Shown piece after piece: positions 1-7,412 of a stretch of DNA of 64,000 nt (positions within the stretch are counted from its first letter, which is position 1; every line of letters begins with the position of its first letter). The DNA is from Kineosporia succinea. Its GTDB lineage: Bacteria; Actinomycetota; Actinomycetes; Actinomycetales; Kineosporiaceae. Position numbers and translations under genes: made by a program. The notes below the pieces were generated by a model. It did not search any database, was not told where the DNA came from, and was given only the letters and a program-made list of their open reading frames with translations. The stretch spans positions 4,585,241 to 4,649,240 of the forward strand of contig NZ_JAUSQZ010000001.1 in assembly GCF_030811555.1 (NCBI RefSeq). The letters run 5' to 3'.

Positions 1-1
1 C

Positions 2-670
2 CTGCCCACGCTGGTGCTGCCGGGTCTGCTCGTGACGCCCGCGCTGCTCTACCCGTGGATCGAGGCGTGGGTCACCGGTGACAAGCGCGAGCACCACCTG
101 CTCGACCGCCCGCGCAACGCCCCGACCCGTACCGCGCTCGGTGTCATGGCGATCACGACGTACACCCTGCTGTGGATCAGTGGTGGTAACGACGTCATCG
201 CGACGCACCTGCACCTGTCGATCAACGACATCACGTACTTCCTGCGTGGTGCCGTGTTCATCGTGCCGGCGCTGGCCTACGTGATCACCAAGCGGATCTG
301 CCTGGGTCTGCAGCGCAAGGACCGCGAGAAGGTCCTGCACGGCCGGGAGACCGGCCGGGTGTTCCGGACCGAGGAGGGCGAGGTCTTCGAGCTCCACGCC
401 CCGCTCTCGGCCACGGACCGCTGGCTGCTCGTCGGCTTCGAGTCGCCGGAGCCCGCCCAGGCCCTCTCGGCCACGGACTCCTCCGGTGTCCGGCGCCCGG
501 GCGGTCGTCTGGAGAAGGTGCGTCAGAAGATCAGCAAGTTCTACTTCGAGGACCGGGTGGCCCCGGTGACCCCGGCCGAGCTGGCCGAGGCCCACCACCA
601 CGGGCACCACGAAGAGATCTCGGCCAGCGGTGGTGGCGACGACAGCCACGCCGTGGGTGCGGGGCACTGA
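2..670 (+). CDS. qcrB: Cytochrome bc1 complex cytochrome b subunit, C-terminal part
   Basis: This is the last 222 codons of the actinobacterial cytochrome b of the respiratory bc1-aa3 supercomplex, which oxidises menaquinol in the plasma membrane. The frame is open to the left edge, so the start lies outside the window. The visible part has membrane segments around residues 1-20, 45-65 and 80-100. It is followed by a soluble tail typical of actinobacterial QcrB, including an RKDREKVLHGRETGR segment and an acidic EEGEVFELHAPL segment. The extreme C-terminus is His-rich (AHHHGHHEE). A strong terminator follows, as expected for the last gene of a ctaE-qcrCAB operon. Identity is secure; heme ligands lie in the missing part. 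Confidence 0.95.
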   Translation: MPTLVLPGLLVTPALLYPWIEAWVTGDKREHHLLDRPRNAPTRTALGVMAITTYTLLWISGGNDVIATHLHLSINDITYFLRGAVFIVPALAYVITKRICLGLQRKDREKVLHGRETGRVFRTEEGEVFELHAPLSATDRWLLVGFESPEPAQALSATDSSGVRRPGGRLEKVRQKISKFYFEDRVAPVTPAELAEAHHHGHHEEISASGGGDDSHAVGAGH

Positions 671-698
671 TCACCTGAGCCGTTCCGGCTGAGCCTTC

Positions 699-747
699 GA
701 GGGCCGGCATCCATCCGATCGGGATGGGTGCCGGCCCTCGGGTTTTT
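699..747 (+). terminator. Rho-independent terminator after qcrB
   Basis: An 11-bp perfect stem (GAGGGCCGGCA at 699-709 with TGCCGGCCCTC at 729-739) encloses a smaller ATCC/GGAT hairpin and is followed by GGG and five T residues (743-747). It begins 29 bases after the qcrB stop. Confidence 0.9.
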
Positions 748-921
748 GGCGGCTCCTCAATGACGGACGCGGTGAGCACCGCTCCCTTCCCGGTGCCCCT
801 CCCGGGGGTGTCCAGGTGGCGTGGGTGCGCGATCCCTCGCCGGTTCCTGGTTCCCGGTTCCCGGTTCCGAAGACGCAGATGCCGTGCCTGTCGCGATGGC
901 CCTCGTTCCGGATGTCGCCGG

Positions 922-966
922 TGGCCGCTTGAGCTGTGGCCGCTTGAGCTGTGGCTGCTTGAGCTG
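922..966. repeat. 15-bp tandem repeat, 3 copies
   Basis: Unit TGGCCGCTTGAGCTG occurs at 922-936, 937-951 and, with one change, 952-966. It lies in the intergenic spacer upstream of the larger 9-bp array. Confidence 0.85.
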
Positions 967-1068
967 TGGCTGATCGGCCGGTGGCCGGCTGGGTTCGTGA
1001 TGTCGGCCGGCTCATGCGTGGCTGCCCCGTGGTGTTCTCTTCCGGGTGGGCCTCCGGCACCGTCTTCC

Positions 1069-1257
1069 GTGCCGACCGTGCCGACCGTGCCGACCGTGCC
1101 GACCGTGCCGACCGTGCCGACCGTGCCGACCGTGCCGACCGTGCCGACCGTGCCGACCGTGCCGACCGTGCCGACCGTGCCGACCGTGCCGACCGTGCCG
1201 ACCGTGCCGACCGTGCCGACCGTGCCGACCGTGCCGACCGTGCCGACCGTGCCGACC
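1069..1257. repeat. 9-bp minisatellite, 21 perfect copies
   Basis: Unit GTGCCGACC repeats 21 times without a single substitution over 189 bp. It then decays into GTGCC/GTGCCGACC and GAGCC variants until about 1320. Perfect identity suggests recent expansion by slippage or unequal exchange. It lies between two convergent genes and is not part of a credible gene. Confidence 0.95.
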
Positions 1258-1337
1258 GTGCCGTGCCGACCGTGCCGTGCCGACCGTGCCGAGCCGTGCC
1301 GAGCCGACCCGAGCCGACCCGCGGGCTGCCCCTGGCC

Positions 1338-3170
1338 TCAGCGGCCGCGGCTCGGGGTGATCGCCGGCTCATGGCGTGGGGCACCGGGTGTGGCTGCGCC
1401 CGAGGCTTTTTCGAGGAGCGCCCGGGAGTCGCGGATGTCGATCTCCTTGGGCAGCCGGTGCCGGGCCTGGGCCGCGCCGCGCACCGGCCAGGCCCAGGTG
1501 CCCTCGATCTCGACGAGGCGGGTGCCGGGCTGCTCGAGCCAGTTCAGCACGATCTCGGTCTCTTCGGGATGGGCGCTGGGATAAGGCACTTCGCGGGGTG
1601 TGACCACCTCGCCGGTGAGACTGAGCGCGTCGACGTAGGGCATCGGGTCGGCCCCGGCGGGGGAGACGGTGGTGCCGGCCAGGCGGCCGTGACGAACCAG
1701 GGCGAACTCCCAGCCGCCGTGCTCCTGACGCCGCGCGCCGATCAGGTGCGGGACGGCCGCGATCGGGGCCATCCGCTGGGCCCGGGCCGTGCCCCTCAGG
1801 TAGGACATCAGCCGGTCGCGGTGTTCGGCGGCCTCTTCGTAGCGCTCCAGCTCGGACAGCGACGTGGCCCGGCGCAGCGATGCCTCGACCACCTCGTCGG
1901 CCTCGCTCAGCATGGCCCCCCGCACCTGCTCGACGATGGCCGAGTAGCTGGGGATGTCGATGCCGCCGATGCACGGCGCACCGCAGCGCCCGATCTCGGC
2001 GAGGATGCACGCGGAGGCCTTCTTCGACGGCCGGCGGGGCAGTTTCGGGGTGCAGCGGCGCAGGTCGTAGGCCTCGTGCAGCGCCGCCACGGCGAGCTCG
2101 GCCTGCTCGCGCGAGGCGAACGGACCGGTGTAGGTGGCGCCGTCTGCCTGCACCTCGCGCACCACCGACAGACGCGGCCAGGCCTCGCTGGTGAGCTTCA
2201 CCCAGGGCTTGCGCTCGGGGGCCTTGGACCGGCGGTTGTAGGGCGGGGCGTGCTCGGCGATCAGCCGCACCTCGCGCACCCGGGCCTCGAGCACGGTGGC
2301 GCAGGGGACCGGGGTGACCCGGGCGGCCCGCTTCACCATCTCGCGCATGCGGCTGCGCTGCTCGGCCGCGGTGAAGTAGTTGCGCACCCGGGTGCGGATG
2401 TTCACCGAGGTGCCGACGTAGAGCACCCGGTCTTTCTCGTCGCGGAACAGGTAGACGCCCGGACCGGTGGGCAGCCCGTCGGCGAGATGGCGCTTGCGGC
2501 GGGTGCTCTCGGGCACCTTGGCCGAATAGCCCCGCAGGTCGCCGAGGGTGGCGACGCCGAGCGTGCCGACGCGGCCGAGCAGGGCGTGCAGCACGTGCAC
2601 GGTGGCCCGGGCGTCGTGCAGAGCGCGGTGGTCGGGCTCGATCGGGGAGCCGAAGAGCGCGGCCAGGGTGTGCAGTTTGCGGTTGGGCGCCTCGTCGCGA
2701 CTGACGATGTGCCGCGCCAGCTTCACCGTGTCGATCACGGTGGGGGCGGGCCAGGGGTGGCCGAACCGCTCGCACGCGGCCTTCAGGAAACCCACGTCGT
2801 AGGGCGCGTTGTGGGCCACCAGCACACTGCCCGCGCAGAACTCGAGGAACGACGGCAGCACCGCGGCCACCGTCGGGGAGCCCGCGACCATCGAGTCGGT
2901 GATGCCCGTCAGCAGCGAGATGAAGGCCGGGATCGAGCTCTCGGGCCGGACCAGGGTCTGGAACTCGCCGAGGACCTCACCGCCGCGCACCTTGACCGCA
3001 CCGATCTCGGTGATGCCGCCGTCGGCCGGGGCGCCGCCCGTGGTCTCCAGGTCGAACACCACGAAGGTGACGTCGGCCAGGGCCTGGGCGTCGACCCCGC
3101 TGGCGCCGGACACCACGAGTTCTTCGGGCCAGAGCGCCTCCTGAGTGGGCACGGGTGGTGTCGAGCTCAT
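1338..3170 (-). CDS. DEDDh exonuclease / GIY-YIG (UvrC N-terminal-like) protein
   Basis: A 610-aa two-domain nucleic-acid enzyme of the actinobacterial Rv2191 type. Residues about 34-200 form a DnaQ-like 3'-5' exonuclease: FDLETTG gives D40 and E42, followed by LVAHNAPYDVGFL and the HDA motif. Residues about 230-310 form a GIY-YIG nuclease domain (GVYLF then VLYVG), like the N-terminal half of UvrC. The rest lacks the UvrC RNase-H/HhH half. It probably acts in DNA repair as a stand-alone incision or end-processing nuclease; that role is inferred. It diverges from the small Cys-rich gene at 3375, and the shared upstream region carries a 15-bp inverted repeat. The ATG start at 3170 gives the usual length for the family. 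Confidence 0.92.
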   Translation of the reverse strand: MSSTPPVPTQEALWPEELVVSGASGVDAQALADVTFVVFDLETTGGAPADGGITEIGAVKVRGGEVLGEFQTLVRPESSIPAFISLLTGITDSMVAGSPTVAAVLPSFLEFCAGSVLVAHNAPYDVGFLKAACERFGHPWPAPTVIDTVKLARHIVSRDEAPNRKLHTLAALFGSPIEPDHRALHDARATVHVLHALLGRVGTLGVATLGDLRGYSAKVPESTRRKRHLADGLPTGPGVYLFRDEKDRVLYVGTSVNIRTRVRNYFTAAEQRSRMREMVKRAARVTPVPCATVLEARVREVRLIAEHAPPYNRRSKAPERKPWVKLTSEAWPRLSVVREVQADGATYTGPFASREQAELAVAALHEAYDLRRCTPKLPRRPSKKASACILAEIGRCGAPCIGGIDIPSYSAIVEQVRGAMLSEADEVVEASLRRATSLSELERYEEAAEHRDRLMSYLRGTARAQRMAPIAAVPHLIGARRQEHGGWEFALVRHGRLAGTTVSPAGADPMPYVDALSLTGEVVTPREVPYPSAHPEETEIVLNWLEQPGTRLVEIEGTWAWPVRGAAQARHRLPKEIDIRDSRALLEKASGAATPGAPRHEPAITPSRGR

Positions 3171-3189
3171 ACGAGGACGGTATGCCCGG

Positions 3190-3258
3190 CCACCGACAGT
3201 CTTGGACGCGGGAGCCTCCGGGGGAGGTCCGAGGCCGCGAAATCAAGACTGTCGGTGG
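3190..3258. promoter_or_regulatory. Inverted pair of a 15-bp motif in a divergent promoter region
   Basis: CCACCGACAGTCTTG at 3190-3204 is matched by its exact reverse complement CAAGACTGTCGGTGG at 3244-3258, with 39 bases between. The pair lies between the divergent starts at 3170 (minus) and 3375 (plus). The same 15-mer appears once more at 56542-56556, again in a divergent gap. An operator or a dispersed intergenic repeat are both possible. Confidence 0.6.
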
Positions 3259-3374
3259 TCGCCCTTAGCGTCTGTGTCATCGGCAGAGAGCCGGTCGGGC
3301 CACGCGAACCATCCGGATCCACAGGGATCCACGAAAGATCCGTCAGGGCCCGCGAGCACCTTCGGAGGGGCACC

Positions 3375-4010
3375 ATGCTGATCGACTGCGACTCCTGTGC
3401 TGTGCGCGGCCCGGCCTGCCGTGACTGCGTCGTCTCGGTGCTGCTGGGGGCGCCGGCGGTCCGGAACCCCGGCCGCACGCGCCATTCCGGTCCGGTGTCC
3501 CCGCCGGGTCGGGCTGTGGGAGAGCACCGGGACGGTCACCGCCGGGGGCACGAGGCAGAAACCGGTCACCACCTGAGCCACGAGACGGAAACTGCTCACC
3601 GCCTGGGGCACGAGACGGAAACCGCTCACCGCCCGGGGCACGAGCCGGAAACCGGTCACCACCTGGGCCACGAGGCGGAACTCGGTCACCGCCTGGGGCA
3701 CGAGCCGGAGAGTGGCGTGGCCCCGGTGGCGGCGCGCGTGGGAGAGCGCGCGGGAGAGACGGTGCAACACAGGGTGGTCCAGGACATCGAGGCCGGCCAC
3801 GCCACCATCGATCTCGACGCCCAGGAGCAGGCGGCCATCGCGGTTCTGGCCGGCGCCGGGCTGGTGCCGTCGCTGCGTCTGGTGGTGCGGCCGGTCGATC
3901 CCGACGAGGCCGGCGTCCTGAACTGGGACCACGAGCCACGTGATTCAGGTCGCACCGGTCGCCACGGTGATCACTCTGGGTTGCGCGCCGATCACCGTGC
4001 GGCGGGGTGA
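3375..4010 (+). CDS. Small Cys-rich actinobacterial protein with His-rich repeat insertion
   Basis: The 211-aa product starts with a conserved-looking C-x2-C-x6-C-x2-C cluster (C5, C8, C15, C18) in MLIDCDSC...GPACRDC, a probable metal-binding knuckle. It later has an IDLDAQEQAAIAVLAGAGLVPSL-type segment (about residues 146-167) resembling short actinobacterial proteins of about 90 aa of unknown function. Between them lies a His/Glu-rich array of six 10-residue units encoded by a 30-bp repeat, which roughly doubles the length. The tail after about residue 180 is polar. The ATG at 3375 has a good ribosome site, GGAGGGG, five bases upstream. Function is unknown; the next gene on the same strand is an NlpC/P60 hydrolase. 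Confidence 0.75.
   Translation: MLIDCDSCAVRGPACRDCVVSVLLGAPAVRNPGRTRHSGPVSPPGRAVGEHRDGHRRGHEAETGHHLSHETETAHRLGHETETAHRPGHEPETGHHLGHEAELGHRLGHEPESGVAPVAARVGERAGETVQHRVVQDIEAGHATIDLDAQEQAAIAVLAGAGLVPSLRLVVRPVDPDEAGVLNWDHEPRDSGRTGRHGDHSGLRADHRAAG
3541..3720 (+). repeat. 30-bp in-frame tandem repeat, 6 copies
   Basis: Six units of 30 bp (consensus beginning GCCTGGGGCACGAGACGGAA) fill 3541-3720; the last is degenerate. They encode ten-residue units of the form HRLGHETETA. The unit length keeps the reading frame. Confidence 0.9.
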
Positions 4011-4321
4011 GTAATACCGGCCGTCACCAGGCGCAAAAGGGATGAAACCATCTAAGGGTAGATTTACTGAAGGTTAAGATTTCCTGTGTGATGTTAAGGG
4101 AGGTGTCGCTGAGGCGGGATCTACCAGCGGAGATAACGCTCCGCGCACCTGGGGCGGCAATGTGCTGGCTTTGGTAGGGGTGTCCGAGCCCGCTATGTTT
4201 CCTCCGTTCACAGACCGTTGTTGCGACCCCGAGGGCAGGATGCCGCGGGCGCGCAACTCGGCTCAGTCTCCGCCGCGACGATTCTCCCGTCGCGCGGGCA
4301 CCAGAACGGAGAGCTCGCGCC
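4011..4321 (+). other. Leader of the NlpC/P60 gene with phased TTAAG-type sites
   Basis: This 311-bp gap includes an unusually AT-rich patch (about 4035-4100). Within it TCTAAGGG (4051), GTTAAGAT (4073) and GTTAAGGG (4093) recur about every 20-22 bp, that is two helical turns, which suggests a cooperatively bound activator. A small hairpin CGCGACG/CGTCGCG lies at 4274-4294. I looked for a c-di-AMP (ydaO) riboswitch, common before cell-wall hydrolases, and could not fit its conserved core. Confidence 0.4.
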
Positions 4322-5530
4322 TTGCGATCGGACGGTCCGACCACCGGCCAGCCCGCGGAAACGCGTGCGGCGGCCCAGAACTTCGAGGCGCGCGAGGATG
4401 TGCGCGACTCCGGGTCCGGCACCACGACGAGCACTCGCGTCGAGAACAGAACCACTGCCCCGCGGGGCAGTTCGTTCTTCCGCCGCCGCAACCCGGTCAA
4501 CCTGCTGCGCCTGACCGGCTGGCGTCGCTTCGCCGGCGTGCTGGTGCCCCTGGCCCTGGCCGGTACGGCACTCTTCACGTCGCCGACGGCCTCGGCGGTG
4601 CCGAACCCGAGCGTCGCCGACGTCAAGAAGAAGGTCCAGAAGCTGAAGTCGGAGGCCGACACGGCCGCCGAGGACTACGTCGAGACCCGCGAGAAGCTGA
4701 AGTCGACGCAGGTCAAACTGAAGGCCGCGAAGAAGAACGTCGGCAAGCAGGAAGACCGCGTCAAGGTCCTCAAGAAGCAGGTCGGCCTGCTCGCGGCCGA
4801 GAGCTACAAGAAGGGTGAGCTGTCCACGCTGAGCGTGCTGCTCTCCGACGACCCCGAGGCGGCGCTCGCCAAGGCGGGTTACCTTCCCACGCTCTCCGCC
4901 CGCCAGAGCGGCGCCCTGAACGACCTGGCCGACGCCCAGCAGGCTCTCGTGGACACGCAGAAGTCCATGGAGAAGCAGATCCAGGTCATCAAGGCGTCCA
5001 ACGTCAAGATGAAGAAGGCCCAGGAGACGGCGGACAAGAAGCTCGCCGCGGCCGAGGCCGAGCTGAGCACGCTCCAGGCCAGTGAGCGCGCCGAGGCCGA
5101 GGCCGACCCGAGCGGCGGCTCCGTGCCGGTCGGCTCCGGTGGCGGCGGCGGTGACTGCGCCAGCGGCATGGCGGCGGCCCCGTCCGCGGCGGCCAAGCAG
5201 GCCATCTCGTTCGCCTGCAACCAGCGCGGTCTGCCCTACGTCTGGGCCGCGGCCGGCCCGAGCTCGTACGACTGCTCCGGCCTCACCATGAAGGCCTACG
5301 CGTCGGCCGGTGTCTCGCTGCCGCACAGCTCCCGCATGCAGGCCGGTTACGGCACCTCGGTCAGCAACGCCAACCTGATGGCCGGCGACCTGGTGTTCTT
5401 CGGTTCGCCGATCAACCACGTGGGTATCTACCTGGGCAACAACATGATGGTGCACGCCCCGCGCACCGGTGACGTCGTCAAGGTGGCCAGCCTCTGGACC
5501 ACCCCGGTCGCCGCGGCCCGCCTCGGCTGA
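4322..5530 (+). CDS. NlpC/P60 (RipA-like) peptidoglycan endopeptidase
   Basis: A secreted C40-family hydrolase that should cleave stem peptides of peptidoglycan, as known for RipA/Rv2190c-type proteins. From the TTG at 4322 the product is 402 aa. A polar stretch of about 65 residues is followed by a hydrophobic segment (about 70-86) and a likely signal peptidase site after TASA (about residue 92). A Lys/Glu/Ala-rich coiled coil follows (about 95-260), then a Gly/Ser linker. The catalytic domain has C318 in YDCSGL, H366 in INHVGIYLG and H378 in HAPR. An in-frame GTG at 4400 with an upstream GAGG is an alternative start that shortens the odd cytoplasmic extension. A terminator at 5581-5614 ends the transcript. 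Confidence 0.9.
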   Translation: MRSDGPTTGQPAETRAAAQNFEAREDVRDSGSGTTTSTRVENRTTAPRGSSFFRRRNPVNLLRLTGWRRFAGVLVPLALAGTALFTSPTASAVPNPSVADVKKKVQKLKSEADTAAEDYVETREKLKSTQVKLKAAKKNVGKQEDRVKVLKKQVGLLAAESYKKGELSTLSVLLSDDPEAALAKAGYLPTLSARQSGALNDLADAQQALVDTQKSMEKQIQVIKASNVKMKKAQETADKKLAAAEAELSTLQASERAEAEADPSGGSVPVGSGGGGGDCASGMAAAPSAAAKQAISFACNQRGLPYVWAAAGPSSYDCSGLTMKAYASAGVSLPHSSRMQAGYGTSVSNANLMAGDLVFFGSPINHVGIYLGNNMMVHAPRTGDVVKVASLWTTPVAAARLG

Positions 5531-5534
5531 CCGA

Positions 5535-5582
5535 CCGTTCCACCCGCAAGCCGTTCCACCCGCAAGCCGCTTCACCCGCAAA
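5535..5582. repeat. 16-bp tandem repeat, 3 copies, intergenic
   Basis: CCGTTCCACCCGCAAG occurs at 5535-5550 and 5551-5566, with a variant copy at 5567-5582, directly between the NlpC/P60 stop and the terminator. Confidence 0.85.
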
Positions 5583-5614
5583 CGGCCCTGACCTCGCGAG
5601 AGGTCAGGGCCGTT
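5581..5614. terminator. Bidirectional terminator
   Basis: A perfect 15-bp stem (AACGGCCCTGACCTC / GAGGTCAGGGCCGTT) with a GCGA loop lies between convergent genes. It overlaps the last bases of the minus-strand phosphoesterase gene, whose stop is at 5604-5606. Confidence 0.85.
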
Positions 5615-6377
5615 CTGCTTGGGCGTCGGCCATTTTCCGCATCACCGCCAGCGCCTCGGCGTCCGACGGAACGGCCAGCAGGTTCTCGGCGACGAACTCC
5701 GCGAGACCGGGATAGCCCGCCGCCTCGGTGGTGAACAGCCCGGCCGCGGCGGCCAGGTCGTAGTCACTGCGCCGCAACTGCACCCCGGGTCCCAGTAGTG
5801 CCCAATAGGCGCCCGGGACACCGGCATACGGCATGCCGACGCTGCCCGGATTCACGAACCGGCGCCGGTCGGCCAGTCGGTCGAACGGCATGTGGGTGTG
5901 GCCGAGCACGACCGTGGGCTCGTCGCAGTTCGCGAACCCCCGGGTGAAGTCTTCGACGGGCGAGTCGACCAGCACGATCTCGGTGTCGTCGCGGGTGGTG
6001 GCGTGGCAGAACCGCACCGGCCCGAGCCCGTCGACCTCCAGGCTCACCGACAACGGCAGGTCGCTGACGAGCTCCCGCTGCCGATCGGTCAGCGCCCGGC
6101 CCGCGTACACGGCCGTGGCCCAGACCTCGTCGGGCATCGAGCCGGGAGCATCGGAACCGGCCCGCGCGGCGAGCATCTCGCGCTCGCAGTTGCCGTGCAC
6201 CCAGACCGCCCGGTCGCCGAGTTGCTCCAGCCGGTCGAGGGTCGGGCCGGGCATCGGGCCCAGTGCGATGTCGCCGTTGAGCACATAGGCGTCGACGCCC
6301 TCGCGTTCGGTGTCGGCCAGCACGGCTTCGAGCGCCGGCAGGTTGCCGTGGATGTCCGCCAGGACCGCGACTCTCAT
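5604..6377 (-). CDS. Metallophosphoesterase (YfcE/MJ0936-like)
   Basis: A 257-aa calcineurin-like phosphoesterase. The binuclear metal motifs are all visible: D-x-H in ADIHGN (about residues 7-12), GDIALG, GNCERE, a histidine in FCHATT, and the GHTH pair followed by NPGSVGMPY. Substrate is not predictable from sequence; relatives hydrolyse small phosphodiesters. The ATG at 6377 places the DIHGN motif at the normal distance from the N-terminus. Upstream in-frame codons overlap the divergent protease gene and look non-coding. It converges on the NlpC/P60 gene with a shared terminator. Confidence 0.88.
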   Translation of the reverse strand: MRVAVLADIHGNLPALEAVLADTEREGVDAYVLNGDIALGPMPGPTLDRLEQLGDRAVWVHGNCEREMLAARAGSDAPGSMPDEVWATAVYAGRALTDRQRELVSDLPLSVSLEVDGLGPVRFCHATTRDDTEIVLVDSPVEDFTRGFANCDEPTVVLGHTHMPFDRLADRRRFVNPGSVGMPYAGVPGAYWALLGPGVQLRRSDYDLAAAAGLFTTEAAGYPGLAEFVAENLLAVPSDAEALAVMRKMADAQAERP

Positions 6378-6468
6378 GCCGTCGAGGATGCGGCCGGGCC
6401 GTGGCGGTGGGCAAGCGCATCTGCCCAGCGCGAATCCCGAGCGGTCAGCGGCTCGGTAACCTGGCCCG

Positions 6469-7335
6469 ATGCGGCGTTCCGGGATCATCGCCGCCGCTGT
6501 CGTCGCCCTCGCCCTCGCCGTCGCGGTGATCACGCTGGGGCGGGCCGACCCCGACCGACCCACCCCGCGCCCAGGGGCGACGACCCCGGCGACGACCACC
6601 ACGTCCACCATCGCCACCGAGGTGACCGCCACCTCGACCCGATGCCGCGTGACCGGGCCACCCAGCACGCGAACCCTGGTCGAGCAGCTGGCCCGGCTCT
6701 GCGTGAGGGCCGCCGGCACCGTCGACGACGCCTGGGGGAATTGGGGCAGCACCCCCACCCACCTGGTGGTCGCGGGTGACACCGACGAACTGGCGACCCT
6801 TCTCGACCGCGACAGCACCGCGGGCCTCGCCGACACGGCCGCCGTCACCGTCGGCGCCGACGACGCCCCGGCCGATGCCGTCTACATCAACGGCCCCGCG
6901 TTCGACGGCCTCAGCGACCTGGGCCGCGAGGTCGTCCTCACCCACGAGCTGGTGCACGTCGCCACCCGTGCCACCGGCGACTCGGACGCGCCCTTCTGGC
7001 TCGAGGAGGGGTACGCCGACTACGTCGCCTACCGCGACACCGGGCTGTCCGCGCACGACATCGCCGGTGACGCGCTCGCGGCCCCGTTGCCCACGCGGCT
7101 TCCGCGGAAGCCGGACTTCGACGCCGCGGGCGCGGGCGCGTCCGTCGCCTACGGACGCTCCTGGGCCGCGGTCACGCTGCTCGCCGAACGCTCGGGTGGG
7201 GTCGCAGAACTACGGACGCTGTACCGGACGGCCGCTCACGACGGGACAGACGAGGCGCTGGGGGAGGCCGAGTTCGCGGACGTGGCGGCCTTCGTGAAGG
7301 CGTGGCGGGCCCGGATCACCGAGCTCAAGCGATAA
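6469..7335 (+). CDS. Membrane-anchored or secreted HExxH protease (peptidase MA-like)
   Basis: A 288-aa exported zinc protease candidate. Residues 5-24 form a signal or anchor helix, followed by a Thr/Pro-rich linker (about 27-58) and a globular domain. The gluzincin signature HELVH at 159-163 is followed by WLEEGYADY (about 178-186), whose glutamate would be the third zinc ligand. This pattern is typical of peptidase MA-family proteins. Two cysteines flank the start of the domain (C59, C78). Its target is unknown. It starts 91 bp from the divergent phosphoesterase and is followed after 77 bp by pimB' on the same strand. Confidence 0.82.
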   Translation: MRRSGIIAAAVVALALAVAVITLGRADPDRPTPRPGATTPATTTTSTIATEVTATSTRCRVTGPPSTRTLVEQLARLCVRAAGTVDDAWGNWGSTPTHLVVAGDTDELATLLDRDSTAGLADTAAVTVGADDAPADAVYINGPAFDGLSDLGREVVLTHELVHVATRATGDSDAPFWLEEGYADYVAYRDTGLSAHDIAGDALAAPLPTRLPRKPDFDAAGAGASVAYGRSWAAVTLLAERSGGVAELRTLYRTAAHDGTDEALGEAEFADVAAFVKAWRARITELKR

Positions 7336-7412
7336 CAGGCCGACGTCGCCGGGATGGTTTGCGGGAATCGCGGCCTCGGGTGGCAGAGTTGGGTCGTGCG
7401 CAGGATCGAACC

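Larger units (their letters stand above)
671..1337. other. Gene-free, repeat-rich spacer between convergent genes
   Basis: This 667-bp spacer separates the qcrB stop from the stop of the opposite-strand exonuclease gene. After the qcrB terminator it holds GGTTCC-type short repeats (about 841-868), three 15-bp units (922-966) and a long 9-bp array (1069-1257) with degenerate units to about 1320. Long open frames cross it on both strands because the repeat unit is a multiple of three and lacks stops. Their translations are pure VPT, ADR, PCR or RSA repeats with no conserved domain, so I call no gene. Confidence 0.7.

Noticed and set aside
1069-1320. Possible CRISPR array
   Set aside because: Units are contiguous 9-mers with no spacers; no cas genes are present. 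The same holds for the other tandem arrays.
671-1384. Minus-strand open frame of RSA repeats
   Set aside because: Translation is a low-complexity artefact of the 9-bp array and overlaps the 3' end of the exonuclease gene.
966-3374. A very long plus-strand open frame running through the 9-bp array and antisense to the exonuclease gene
   Set aside because: It is open because of the repeat and high GC. Only its last part, from the ATG at 3375 with a good ribosome site, looks like a gene.
4100-4321. Possible ydaO (c-di-AMP) riboswitch before the NlpC/P60 gene
   Set aside because: Context fits and a CCGAGCCCG segment recalls one strand, but the conserved GGGGAACC-type core and pairing are not found.
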